From: DASWJZ01 sp963761005
GTDB lineage: Bacteria > Pseudomonadota > Alphaproteobacteria > Rhizobiales > Afifellaceae
Assembly (NCBI GenBank): GCA_963761005.1
Contig: CAVXFK010000027.1
Span: 1 to 64,000 of the forward strand
Reading direction: 5' to 3'
DNA: 64,000 nucleotides
In this document: positions 15,480 through 24,052 of the stretch, in pieces
Layout of the letters: each line of letters begins with the position of its first letter
Numbering within the stretch: the stretch's first letter is position 1
The notes under the pieces: model-generated
Database searches by the model: none
What the model saw: the letters and a program-made list of their open reading frames with translations, nothing else
Told to the model about the DNA's origin: nothing
Program-made: the position numbers and the translations under genes

Positions 15480-16499
15480 TCAAACATCCTCATCCTCATA
15501 CCCCATGAGATGCAGCGGCTTCGCCGGTATCCCCTGCAGCTCGCACCATCTGACCAGCGCCTCCTCCCGCCCATGCGTCACCCACACCTCCTGCGGTGAG
15601 ACTTCGCGGATCGTGTCGCAAAGCTCGTCCCAGTCGGCATGGTCGGAGATGACGAGCGGCAGCTCCACGCCGCCCTGCTTGGCGCGCTGGCGGATGCGCA
15701 TCCAGCCGGAGGCGAAGCAGGAGACCGGATCGGCGAAGCGCCGCGCCCAGCGGTCCTGAAACGCCGAAGGCGGGCCGACGACGATCGTGCCGGCGAAATC
15801 TCGTCTGCGGCCCTTCTCCAAAGTGGCGGGTTCGAGAATCCCGAGGTCGATGCCCTCCGCAACGTAGAGGTCGCAGAGCTTTTGCATTGCGCCGTGGATG
15901 TAGACCGGCGCATCGTAGCCGGCCTCGCGGATCAGCGCGATGACGCGCTGCGCTTTCCCCAAGGCATAAGCGCCGACGAGATGCGTGCGCTCGGGAAACT
16001 GCGCGACGGAGGCGAGCAGTTTTTGGATTTCCGCGCGGTCGTCGGGATGGCGGAAGACCGGAAGCGCGAACGTCGCCTCGGTGATGAAGACGTCGCATTT
16101 GACCGGCTCGAATTTTTGGCAGGTCGGGTCGAGCCGCCGCTTGTAGTCGCCCGACGCGACGATTCTTGTCCCGTCCTTCTCCACCGCGATCTGCGCCGAA
16201 CCGAGCACGTGGCCGGCGGGATGGAAGGTGACGGCGACGCCGTTGATAATCATCCGCTCGCCGAGCGTCGCCGCCTCCGCGCTTCCGGCGAAATCGCCGC
16301 CGTAGCGCTCCGCCATGATCTTCAGCGTCTCCGCCGTCGCCAGCACCGCGCCGTGCCGTCGCCGCGCGTGGTCGGAATGGCCATGCGTGATCAGCGCGCG
16401 GTCAACCATCCGCGTCGGGTCGATATAAAAATCGCCGGGCGGGCAATAGATGCCGGCCGGCGTCGCGCAGAGAAGCTCGGTGAAGCGCATCGAGGTCAT
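15480..16499 (-). CDS. ligase-associated DNA exonuclease (metallo-beta-lactamase fold)
   Basis: A 339-residue beta-CASP-type nuclease. The metal motif HGHSDHARR (His39, His41, Asp43, His44) is intact, followed by HPAGHVLGSAQI, GDYKRRLDP, CDVFITEATF, VISDHADWDEL and VWVTHGREEALVRW. In the ligase-associated module it processes DNA ends for the ATP-dependent ligase, whose gene lies 0.8 kb away on the other strand, and works with the DEXH helicase seen at the left edge. ATG 16499 is chosen; the frame upstream runs through a repeat and is not coding. Confidence 0.9.
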   Translation of the reverse strand: MTSMRFTELLCATPAGIYCPPGDFYIDPTRMVDRALITHGHSDHARRRHGAVLATAETLKIMAERYGGDFAGSAEAATLGERMIINGVAVTFHPAGHVLGSAQIAVEKDGTRIVASGDYKRRLDPTCQKFEPVKCDVFITEATFALPVFRHPDDRAEIQKLLASVAQFPERTHLVGAYALGKAQRVIALIREAGYDAPVYIHGAMQKLCDLYVAEGIDLGILEPATLEKGRRRDFAGTIVVGPPSAFQDRWARRFADPVSCFASGWMRIRQRAKQGGVELPLVISDHADWDELCDTIREVSPQEVWVTHGREEALVRWCELQGIPAKPLHLMGYEDEDV

Positions 16500-16546
16500 A
16501 TAATCCCGGCGCGGCTTTGACGCAGCATCTCGATCCGTTCCCACCA

Positions 16547-16687
16547 CCCTCATCCTGAGGTGCAATGCCGGCGCAGTCGGCATTGCCTCGAAGGATCGTC
16601 CAGAAGGCGCTGGATCAGCTGCACTGCGTGCTTCGAAACTCCATTCCGTCCTTCGAGGCTCGCTTCGCTCGCACCTCAGGATGAGGG
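16547..16687. repeat. inverted-repeat element upstream of the exonuclease gene
   Basis: A perfect 17-bp inverted repeat, CCCTCATCCTGAGGTGC at 16547-16563 and its complement at 16671-16687, encloses 107 bp that contain a second hairpin (AATGCCG...CGGCATT, 16564-16584). It resembles the CCTCATCCTGAGG-type intergenic repeats of Bradyrhizobium relatives. The gap 16500-16842 holds no other gene. Confidence 0.75.
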
Positions 16688-16808
16688 CGGAATGGAGCAC
16701 CTCAGCGTGAGGGGTGTGGTTTGCCGCGAGGGAGGCCCGCACCCTTCGTTAACCTTCGTAAACAAAGCCAATGGATCGTTACCACCTCAGCGCGCAATAA
16801 ACGCTTTG

Positions 16809-16822
16809 TTAACCCGGGTTAA
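16809..16822. promoter_or_regulatory. palindrome TTAAC-N4-GTTAA before the PilZ gene
   Basis: The perfect 14-bp palindrome TTAACCCGGGTTAA lies 20 bp before the PilZ start codon. The same TTAAC-N4-GTTAA pattern occurs twice, overlapping, before the TadG-like gene at 31.0 kb. It is probably a repressor or activator site; the protein is unknown. Confidence 0.5.
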
Positions 16823-16842
16823 CGGCATGAGGGAGCGGGCCG

Positions 16843-17190
16843 ATGGTCGTCGATAGGCGCAAGGAGCCGCGGCAGAAGAGCATTCTCGGCGGCAAGGTGA
16901 TCTTCGGCCGCCGCAACTCGGTGATGGACTGCATCGTCCGCAACATCGCGCCGCACGGCGCGCTCATCGTTTTCCCGCACACCTCGCTGACGCCGTCGGA
17001 GTTCACCCTCCACATCCCCTACCGCGAGGAGACCTACACGGCGAAGCTCATCTGGCGCCGCCACGACCGCGCCGGGGTGAGGCTTTCGGAGACGGAAGCC
17101 GGCGTGCCGATGGATTACATGAGCCGCATCCGCGCGCTTGAGGTCGAGAACCGCAGGCTGAAGAAGCAGATCGACCCCGGCGCCTGGTAG
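16843..17190 (+). CDS. PilZ domain protein (115 aa)
   Basis: A 115-residue PilZ domain protein: VVDRRKEPRQKSILGGKVIF (RRxxxR-type c-di-GMP motif), then DCIVRNIAPHGALIVFP, HIPYREETYTAKLIWRRHDRAGVRL, and a carboxy helix EVENRRLKKQIDPG. In the second motif the usual SxxG is replaced by AxxG, so ligand binding may be weaker. The SD is GGGAG. It is expressed from a region holding the TTAAC-N4-GTTAA palindrome. Confidence 0.85.
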   Translation: MVVDRRKEPRQKSILGGKVIFGRRNSVMDCIVRNIAPHGALIVFPHTSLTPSEFTLHIPYREETYTAKLIWRRHDRAGVRLSETEAGVPMDYMSRIRALEVENRRLKKQIDPGAW

Positions 17191-17266
17191 GGCCTAGGGA
17201 TTAGGGATTAGAGGGCGCGAGGCAACCCTTCCCCAATACCTCTTTGCGAAGCCCTATATTCCCTTC

Positions 17267-18888
17267 ATGCAGGCCTTCGCCGCGCTCCTCGACCGCCTCG
17301 TTCTGACGCCCGCCCGCAACGGCAAGCTCAGGCTGCTCTCCGATTATTTCCGCGCCGCGCCCGATCCCGACCGCGGCTATGCGCTCGCCGCGCTGACCGG
17401 CGATCTCTCCATCCAAAGCGTCAAGCCGGCGATGCTCCGCGCGCTCGTCGTGGAGCGCATGGACGAGGTGCTCTTTGGTTACTCCTACGACTATGTCGGC
17501 GATCTCGCCGAGACGATCGCGCTCGTGTGGCCGGCGCGCGACACGCAGGGCAGCGCGGTGCCGCGGCTCGCGGAGGTGGTCGAGCAGCTGCACGCCGCCT
17601 CGCGGCTTGAAGGGCCGCGGCTCGTCGAGCGCTGGCTCGACCGGCTCGATGCCTCAGCCCGTTACGCGCTCCTGAAGCTCGTCACCGGGGGCTTGCGCGT
17701 CGGTGTCACCGCGCGGCTCGCAAAGCAGGCGCTCGCCAAGCTAGGCGGCAAGGACGTGACGGAGATCGAGGAGCTCTGGCACGGGCTGACCCCGCCTTAC
17801 GTCGCCCTCTTCGCCTGGCTTGAGGGGAGGGGCGAGCGGCCCGTCTCCGCCGCGCTCGCGCCCTTCCGCCCGGTGATGCTCGCGCAGCCGCTGGAGGAGA
17901 GCGAGCTCCAGAAACTCGATCCGAGCGACTACGCCGCCGAATGGAAATGGGATGGCATCCGCGTGCAGGCGGTCGCGGAGCAGGGCGTCAGAAAGCTCTA
18001 TTCGCGCACCGGCGACGACATCTCCGGTGCCTTCCCCGACATCCTCGAAGAGCTGGTCTTCGAAGGTGCGCTCGATGGGGAGCTGCTTGTTGCGCGCGAG
18101 GATCAGGGCTCGATCGCGATCGCGCCGTTCGGCGATCTGCAGCAGCGGCTCAATCGCAAGACCGTATCGACGAAGCTTGTGCACTCACATCCCGCCTTCA
18201 TCCGTGCCTACGATCTTCTTGCCGACGGCGCCGACGATCCGCGCGCTCTTCCCTTCGTCGATCGGCGCAAGCGCCTCGAAGCTTTCGTGGAGAAGATCGC
18301 GTCGCCGCGGATCGACGTCTCGCCGCTCGTCGCCTTCTCCACATGGGAGGAGCTTGCGGCCTTGAGAGAGATCCGCCGACCGACGGCCGCGTGCACGAGG
18401 TCGCGGAAGGCCTGATGCTGAAGCGCTGGGATTCGGCCTACGTGCCTGGCCGGCCAAAAGGCCCGTGGTTCAAGTGGAAGCGCGACCCGCACGTGATCGA
18501 CGCGGTGCTGATGTACGCGCAGCGCGGCCATGGCAAGCGCTCGTCGTTCTATTCGGACTACACGTTCGGCGTCTGGACGGGAGCGGAGGATTCGCCGGAG
18601 CTGGTACCCGTCGGCAAAGCCTATTTCGGCTTCACCGACGAGGAGCTGCGTGAGATCGACCGCTATGTCCGCAACAACACGATCGACCGGTTCGGGCCGG
18701 TGCGCGCGATCCGGGCCGAGCCGAACCACGGACTCGTGCTCGAGGTTGCATTCGAAGGGCTGAACCGCTCAACCCGGCACAAGTCCGGCATCGCCATGCG
18801 CTTTCCCCGCATCAATCGCTTGAGGTGGGACAAGCCGCCCGGCGAGGCCGACCGCCTGGAGACACTTGAGAAACTTCTTCCGGAATAG
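17267..18888 (+). pseudogene. ATP-dependent DNA ligase (ligase-associated type), frameshifted
   Basis: Joined across one frame change near 18370 it gives a full-length ligase of about 540 residues. The adenylation lysine is Lys227 in AAEWKWDGIR (KxDG motif), followed by LYSRTGDDISGAFPDI, ALDGELL and, in the second frame, HEVAEGLMLKRWDSAYVPGR and WFKWKRDP (motifs IV and V). The amino part is the helical domain of the cisplatin-resistance type ligase. One extra base changes LREDPPTDGR to LREIRRPTAA and stops at 18415. Partners: exonuclease (15.5 kb) and helicase (left edge). Confidence 0.88.
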
Positions 18889-18952
18889 GCTCCGCTTGTC
18901 CCTCCGCCGCGCGCGCTTTACCTAGGGCGAGGGGCCGCGAACGGGACGAAAC

Positions 18953-19231
18953 ATGCAAGGACTGACGCGCTTCCTCGGCGACACCCCGCTTCGGGTCGTG
19001 ATCCGCCTCATCGTCCTCTCCTTCGTCGTCGGGCTCGTGCTCTCCGCGCTCGGCCTTCGTCCCTACGACATCTACTGGTGGGCCAGACGCGCGGTCCTCC
19101 ACATCTACGACATGGGCTTCGCGTTCTTCGCCGAATCATTCAACTACTTGGTTGCAGGCGCGCTGATCGTGGTGCCGCTCTTCCTGATCTCGCGACTTTT
19201 CAAGCTTGGCGGGCGGCGCCGCACCGAGTGA
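18953..19231 (+). CDS. DUF6460 family small membrane protein
   Basis: A 92-residue protein with two membrane segments (VVIRLIVLSFVVGLVLSALGL and YLVAGALIVVPLFLISRLF), beginning LTRFLGDTPLRVV, the pattern of DUF6460. The function is unknown. Its stop overlaps the GTG start of the MATE gene (GTGA), so the two are translationally coupled. Confidence 0.75.
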   Translation: MQGLTRFLGDTPLRVVIRLIVLSFVVGLVLSALGLRPYDIYWWARRAVLHIYDMGFAFFAESFNYLVAGALIVVPLFLISRLFKLGGRRRTE

Positions 19232-20613
19232 AGGAAGCGGGTCCGCCACCGGGGCCAACGCAGGACGCACCGCCGCCGGCGGTTCGTCCCTTCGCGGTGA
19301 CGCACATCTCGGTCTTCCGCCTCGCGGTTCCGATGACGCTTGCCTACCTCTCGACGCCGCTCGTCGGCGTGGTCGACGTGGCGGTCGTCGGACAGCTCGG
19401 CAACGCGGCGCTGATCGGCGGCATCGCGATTGGTGCGCTGCTATTCGATGTCCTCTTCGCCATTGTGAATTTCCTGCGCTCCGCCACAACCGGACTCACC
19501 GCGCAGGCGGTCGGAGCTGAAGACGCGGTCGAGGAGCAATCGGTGCTGCTTCGCTCCGGGTTATTGGCGCTTGCTGCCGGCTTCCTGATGCTCGTCCTGC
19601 AGGTGCCGATCGGTAAGGTCGGCGTCCTTGCGCTCGGCGTTCACGGCGACGTCGCCGCCGCAGCGCTTCTTTACGTGTCGGTGCGCATCTGGTCGGCACC
19701 CTTCGGGCTCATCAACTACGCGGTGCTCGGATGGGTGATCGGACGCGGCGAATCCGGCTCCGGGCTCCTGCTGCAGACGCTACTGAACGGCGTCAACATC
19801 GCGCTTTCGATCCTCTTCGTGCTCGGCTTCGGCTGGGGTGTCGCCGGCGCGGCGCTGGGCACGGTCGCAGGCGAAGTGGTGACGACCTTTGCCGGGATCG
19901 CGCTTGCATGGTGGAAGCTCAGGGCCGCGCCGCGCCCGAAGCGCGCTGAAATCTTCGACCTCAAGCGGTTGAAGCGCATGATGGCGGTGAATTCCGACGT
20001 CATGGTGCGCTCCATGGCGCTTCTCTTCGCCTTTGCCTTCTTCACAAGGCAGGGCGCGCTCTTCGGCGACATCGTGCTCGCCGCGAACGCGATCCTGATG
20101 CACTTCTTCCTGATCGGCGGCTACTTCCTCGACGGTTTCGCGACAGCTGCGGAGCAGCTCGCCGGCCGCGCCGTCGGTGCGCGCTTCCGCCCGGCTTTCG
20201 AGCGGGTGGTGGAGCTGACGACGCTCTGGGGATTCTTGACGGCGCTACTTCTTGCGGCGCTCTTCGCGTTCACCGGTCCGCTCGTGATCGATCTGATGAC
20301 CACGGCCCCTGCGGTACGCGCGACCGCGCGCCTCTATCTCTTCTGGGCCGCGCTGACGCCGCTCGTCGCGACCATCGCCTTCCAGATGGACGGCATCTTC
20401 ATCGGCGCCACCTGGTCGCGCGAGATGCGCAACATGATGCTCCTCTCGGTCGCCGTCTATCTCGTTGCCTGGGCGGTGCTCACGCCCATCTTCGGCAATC
20501 ACGGCCTGTGGGCGTCGCTGCTGGTCTTCCTGAGCGCGCGCAGCATCACGTTTCACATGCGCATGCGCCACCTCGTGCCGCGGACATTTCCGGCCGGTGG
20601 ACGCGTTGGCTGA
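19228..20613 (+). CDS. MATE family efflux transporter
   Basis: Inner-membrane multidrug or metabolite exporter of 461 residues and about 12 segments, DinF-like. Signature parts: VFRLAVPMTLAYLSTPLVGVVDVAVVGQLG at the start, TGLTAQAVGAED and, in the second half, EQLAGRAVGARFR. The GTG at 19228 overlaps the preceding stop; an in-frame ATG further upstream would lie inside the DUF6460 gene. The substrate is unknown. Confidence 0.9.
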   Translation: MKEAGPPPGPTQDAPPPAVRPFAVTHISVFRLAVPMTLAYLSTPLVGVVDVAVVGQLGNAALIGGIAIGALLFDVLFAIVNFLRSATTGLTAQAVGAEDAVEEQSVLLRSGLLALAAGFLMLVLQVPIGKVGVLALGVHGDVAAAALLYVSVRIWSAPFGLINYAVLGWVIGRGESGSGLLLQTLLNGVNIALSILFVLGFGWGVAGAALGTVAGEVVTTFAGIALAWWKLRAAPRPKRAEIFDLKRLKRMMAVNSDVMVRSMALLFAFAFFTRQGALFGDIVLAANAILMHFFLIGGYFLDGFATAAEQLAGRAVGARFRPAFERVVELTTLWGFLTALLLAALFAFTGPLVIDLMTTAPAVRATARLYLFWAALTPLVATIAFQMDGIFIGATWSREMRNMMLLSVAVYLVAWAVLTPIFGNHGLWASLLVFLSARSITFHMRMRHLVPRTFPAGGRVG

Positions 20614-20668
20614 GTCCGCTTAATCTGAAGCGAGACTACTCGCGCCTGGAGGGGAGCGAGTTCGCACC

Positions 20669-21625
20669 ATGCGATGCCAACATGCCGTCCTGGCAGGAGC
20701 GCTCCTCCTGCTTCAGCTTTTCCTCCTGAGCCCGGCCAAAGCGGCGACGGCGATCTATTATTCCGCGCCCGAGAACGCCTATGGGTGGTGCGCCGGCTAT
20801 TCCTACATCCGAGCGCATAGCTGCGCGCGCGGCAACTGCCAGGACGCAGGCGGCAATGCCTGCGAGCCCGTCGTCGAATGCGATGGCGGATGGGGCGCGG
20901 TCGCTCTTGCCGACGGCCCCGCGGCAGGCATCGGAGCGTCTTGCGGGATGGGCGATTCGTTCACCGCCCGCTCGATGGCCTTGGTGGTCTGTATGGCTGC
21001 AGCCAAAACGCTCTGCCGCACCGACTACACGTTCTCCGGAAGAGGTTCGGCCGCGGCTGCGGCCGACAACCGTGCCTTCGACATGACCTACCTCGCGCAG
21101 GCCATGCTGCAGATTCGGCACTACGAGCCCGGAACGGCCGATGGCAGAATGGGCGCTGCCACCCGCTCGGCCCTCAAGGCGTTCCAGACCGCTCTCGGCC
21201 GGTCTCCGACCGGCTTCCTCGACGACGAGGTCTTCCAGCGCCTGCTCGACGCGATCGGCGGCGCGCAGAACCTGGCAAGGATCATCAAGCGCGATGTCGC
21301 AGACAAATTGTCGGGGGAATTCCTGGACCGGACCTACGCCGACGCCCCGACACCGGCTCCGGACATCTCGTTCAGCGAGGAGCTTGCCGCACGAACGCCT
21401 GATGAACAGCGGCTGGCGCTGGCGACGGTCCTCGCCTCGTCGAACACCAAGTGCACGCTGCCCGCGCTCAATGCTGTCCCGCTCTCCGATCCGAAGGACG
21501 GCGTGTGGAGCATCACCTGCGCTGAGGGCTCCTTCATCGTGATGATGTCCGCGGATTCGCGCATCATCATGAAGTCCGGCGACGCGAAGGACTCGACGGG
21601 AACGGCCGCCACGGGTTCGCAGTAG
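20669..21625 (+). CDS. secreted DUF4189-like / peptidoglycan-binding protein
   Basis: A 318-residue exported protein. A Sec signal (AVLAGALLLLQLFLLSPAKA, residues 6-25) is followed by a cysteine-rich domain (GWCAGYSYI, CEPVVECDGGWGAVALAD, CMAAAKTLCRTDY) like DUF4189, a PG_binding_1 domain (MLQIRHYEPGTADGRMGAATRSALKAFQ) and a carboxy domain with two cysteines. It probably binds cell-wall polymer in the periplasm. No catalytic site seen. Confidence 0.75.
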   Translation: MRCQHAVLAGALLLLQLFLLSPAKAATAIYYSAPENAYGWCAGYSYIRAHSCARGNCQDAGGNACEPVVECDGGWGAVALADGPAAGIGASCGMGDSFTARSMALVVCMAAAKTLCRTDYTFSGRGSAAAAADNRAFDMTYLAQAMLQIRHYEPGTADGRMGAATRSALKAFQTALGRSPTGFLDDEVFQRLLDAIGGAQNLARIIKRDVADKLSGEFLDRTYADAPTPAPDISFSEELAARTPDEQRLALATVLASSNTKCTLPALNAVPLSDPKDGVWSITCAEGSFIVMMSADSRIIMKSGDAKDSTGTAATGSQ

Positions 21626-21638
21626 CGGCTCAAGAGCC

Positions 21639-22019
21639 TCAGGCCTCGGTTTTGGTAACCGCGACGATATGGGCACGCCGGCCGCGAAGCTCGGAGAGGA
21701 CGAAGTCGACGTCCACCTCCGCCAGGCCGAATGTCCGCAGCGTGTCGCCGAGAATCTCGATCATCTCGTCGAAAGCGCGATTGTCGATCTTGAAGCGCGA
21801 ATGCACCTCGCGCAGGTGCGCGTCCGTGTAGCTTGCCGGACCGCCCATCACCGAAGCCAGGAACCTGGTCTGATGGTCGATCAGCCGGCGCATGTCGACG
21901 CCGGCGAAATAGGGCGCAAGCTCGGGCGATTTCAGCACGCGGTCGTAAAAGCCGAAGACAACCCGCGCGACCGCATCGAGGCCGCCGAATCGCTCATAGA
22001 GCGGCTCCATCCAGGCCAT
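21639..22019 (-). CDS. group I-like truncated haemoglobin
   Basis: A 126-residue globin: PLYERFGGLDAVARVVFGFYDRVL (B helix with Tyr), PYFAGVDMRRLIDHQTRFLAS, and LREVHSRFKIDNRAFDEMI holding the proximal histidine. It binds haem and is likely to bind O2 or NO. ATG 22019 is used; ATG 22010 is equally possible. Confidence 0.85.
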   Translation of the reverse strand: MAWMEPLYERFGGLDAVARVVFGFYDRVLKSPELAPYFAGVDMRRLIDHQTRFLASVMGGPASYTDAHLREVHSRFKIDNRAFDEMIEILGDTLRTFGLAEVDVDFVLSELRGRRAHIVAVTKTEA

Positions 22020-22119
22020 GCACCGCCCCCCGCGGTCCAGTGCGCCTCCCGCGCTGAGTCGGCGCAATAACACGCCGCGGAGCGTCGATCCAACCGAAAG
22101 GGGTGGCGTCCGAGGTCGT

Positions 22120-23209
22120 CTAATGCGGCCAGGCGGCCGCCCAGCGTTCCGTCTCGATGCCGCGCACGTCGGCAATGTTCTTGATGTTGCGCTCCTCAAG
22201 CCGCTTCAGGAGATCGGCCGCGATCCGCTTCGGCAGCGACGGCCCCTCGTAGATGAGAGCGGTATAGAGCTGCACCAGGTCGGCGCCTGCCGCGATCTTC
22301 GACCAGGCGGCCGCCGCGCCGTCGACGCCACCGGCGCCGACAAGCACGAGCTCCGCTCCAGCGAGCTGCCGTGCGCGCGCCAGCATCGCCGTCGACAGCT
22401 CGAAGAGCGGGCGGCCGGAGAGCCCACCGATCTCGTTCGCGTGGCGTTTCGATTTCAGGTCCGGCCGCTTCACCGTCGTGTTGGCGATGATCAGGCCGTC
22501 GAACTCGATGCTGTTTCGCAGTCTCGATCAATGCGGCAAGCCCGGCATCGTCGAGGTCCGGTGCGATCTTCAGAAGCAGCGGCGTGCGCCGACCGCATTC
22601 CTCCGCCGCGCCGGCGCGCGCCGCTTCGATCTCGTGAAGCAGCGCCTGAAGCGCTTCGCCGCTTTGGAGCTCCCGTAACCCCGGCGTGTTCGGCGATGAG
22701 ACGTTGACGGTGAGATACGCGGCGATCGGCGCGAAGAGGCGCACGCCCGCATAGTAGTCGAAGGGGCGATCTTCGCTTTCGCGGTTCGCTCCGATGTTGA
22801 CGCCGATGATGCCGCCGCGGCCCGCCCGCCGGTCGAGCCGCTCGAGCGCCGCCTCGTGACCCTCGTTGTTGAAGCCGAGCCGGTTGATCAGCGCCCGGTC
22901 GGCCGAGAGGCGGAAGAGCCGCGGCGCCGGATTGCCCTCCTGCGGCAGCGGCGTCAGCGTCCCGATCTCGACGAAGCCGAAGCCCATGCCGAGCATCGCG
23001 TCCGCGATCTTGCCGTCCTTGTCGAGGCCGGCGGCGAGCCCGATCGGATTGGGAAAATTCAAGCCCAGCGCATTGATCGCGAGCCGCGGGTCGGCCGTCA
23101 CCGCGGGCGGGCGCGTCGTGCGGAGACGCGCGGCCCTGATCGCGAGCCGGTGCGCGCGCTCCGGCTCAAGCAGCCTGAGCGCTTGCGTGACGCGATCGGC
23201 GATCGTCAT
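22120..23209 (-). pseudogene. pyrD: dihydroorotate dehydrogenase (class 2), frameshifted
   Basis: Membrane-associated, FMN-dependent, quinone-reducing step of pyrimidine synthesis. Frame one gives NALGLNFPNPIGLAAGLDKDG, FVEIGTLTPLPQEGNPAPRLFRL, NRLGFNNEGHEAA, GVNIGANRESEDRPFDYYAGVRL, NVSSPNTPGLRELQ and LLLKIAPDLDD. Near 22515 the frame changes to TVKRPDLKSKRHANEIGGLSG, VGAGGVDGAAAAWSKIAAGADLVQLYTALIYEGP. Everything expected is present apart from the single break. Since pyrD is normally essential, an assembly error is more likely than loss. ATG 23209 overlaps the DUF952 stop. Confidence 0.92.
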
Positions 23210-23550
23210 GGAATGCCCGCGGGAAAGACGTGGCCGCCCGTTCCAAGCGGGAGAGGCGAGATGTCGCGCACGGCGGAAAGCGGCAGGCTGCCGTATAGAT
23301 GCGGGAAGAGCGCGCCGCCGCGTGAAGGCTCGTAGCGGAGCGCCAGCCCGAGTGCGTCGGCGTCGACTGCGATCAGCAGGAGATCGCTTGCCCCGGCAAA
23401 ATGCCGCGCCGCCGTTTCCCTGACCTGTGCGGCAGTCGAAAAATGGATGAAGCCGTCGTCCCGGTCGACCGGCGCACCGTCGAAGCGGCCGGCCTCCTCT
23501 GCCTCGCGCCAAAGCGCACGCGGGCAGATCTTGTAGATCAGTTCGGACAT
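23206..23550 (-). CDS. DUF952 family protein
   Basis: A 114-residue soluble protein: IYKICPRALWREAEEAGRFDG, DRDDGFIHFSTAAQVRETAARHFAG, FPHLYGSLPLSAV. This is the DUF952 pattern, with a fold related to ADP-ribosyltransferase-like proteins; the function is unknown. It overlaps pyrD by four bases (ATGA), so the two are co-translated. Confidence 0.88.
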   Translation of the reverse strand: MSELIYKICPRALWREAEEAGRFDGAPVDRDDGFIHFSTAAQVRETAARHFAGASDLLLIAVDADALGLALRYEPSRGGALFPHLYGSLPLSAVRDISPLPLGTGGHVFPAGIP

Positions 23551-23644
23551 CTTGCGTCCAAGGATAGAAGGCAGGGCGGCGGCGGCAAGCGCGCTTTCGC
23601 CACAACCTCGGCCGCACTATGCTCGGCCGAACCCCCGAGGTCAC

Positions 23645-24052
23645 ATGCGCTTTTTCTTCGCGACGCTTCTGTTTCTTGCAGCGGCCGGCTCCGCGGCGGC
23701 TGCCGATGGCGGCGCCGCCGCTTCCGGACGCTACACCTTCGTCAAGGCGGAAAGCGGTGTCTTCCGGCTCGACACGGAGACCGGCGAGGTCTCGCTCTGC
23801 ATGGACCGCAGCGGAACGCTGGTCTGCCTGAAATCGCCCGGCGCGATGGGCAGCGCTCCCGCGTCAGACGCGCACCGGTTCTCCGCGCTCGAAGCACGGG
23901 TTTCAGCGCTTGAGATAGGCGGCGGCAAGGCACCCGTGCCCCATCGCGACGATGCACTCGGCCGTGTCAGGAGTCTTGCCGAAAGGATGATGGGCCGCGT
24001 CGTCGCCCTCGTTCGCGAGATGAAGGGCGAGACAGCGAGCGAAGACCTCTAG
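23645..24052 (+). CDS. secreted hypothetical protein
   Basis: A 135-residue protein with a Sec signal (RFFFATLLFLAAAGSAAAA). The mature part has a short beta segment with two cysteines (VFRLDTETGEVSLCMDRSGTLVCL) and a helical tail (HRFSALEARVSALEI). The paired cysteines may form a disulfide in the periplasm. No family assigned. Its stop overlaps the stop of the convergent symporter gene. Confidence 0.7.
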   Translation: MRFFFATLLFLAAAGSAAAADGGAAASGRYTFVKAESGVFRLDTETGEVSLCMDRSGTLVCLKSPGAMGSAPASDAHRFSALEARVSALEIGGGKAPVPHRDDALGRVRSLAERMMGRVVALVREMKGETASEDL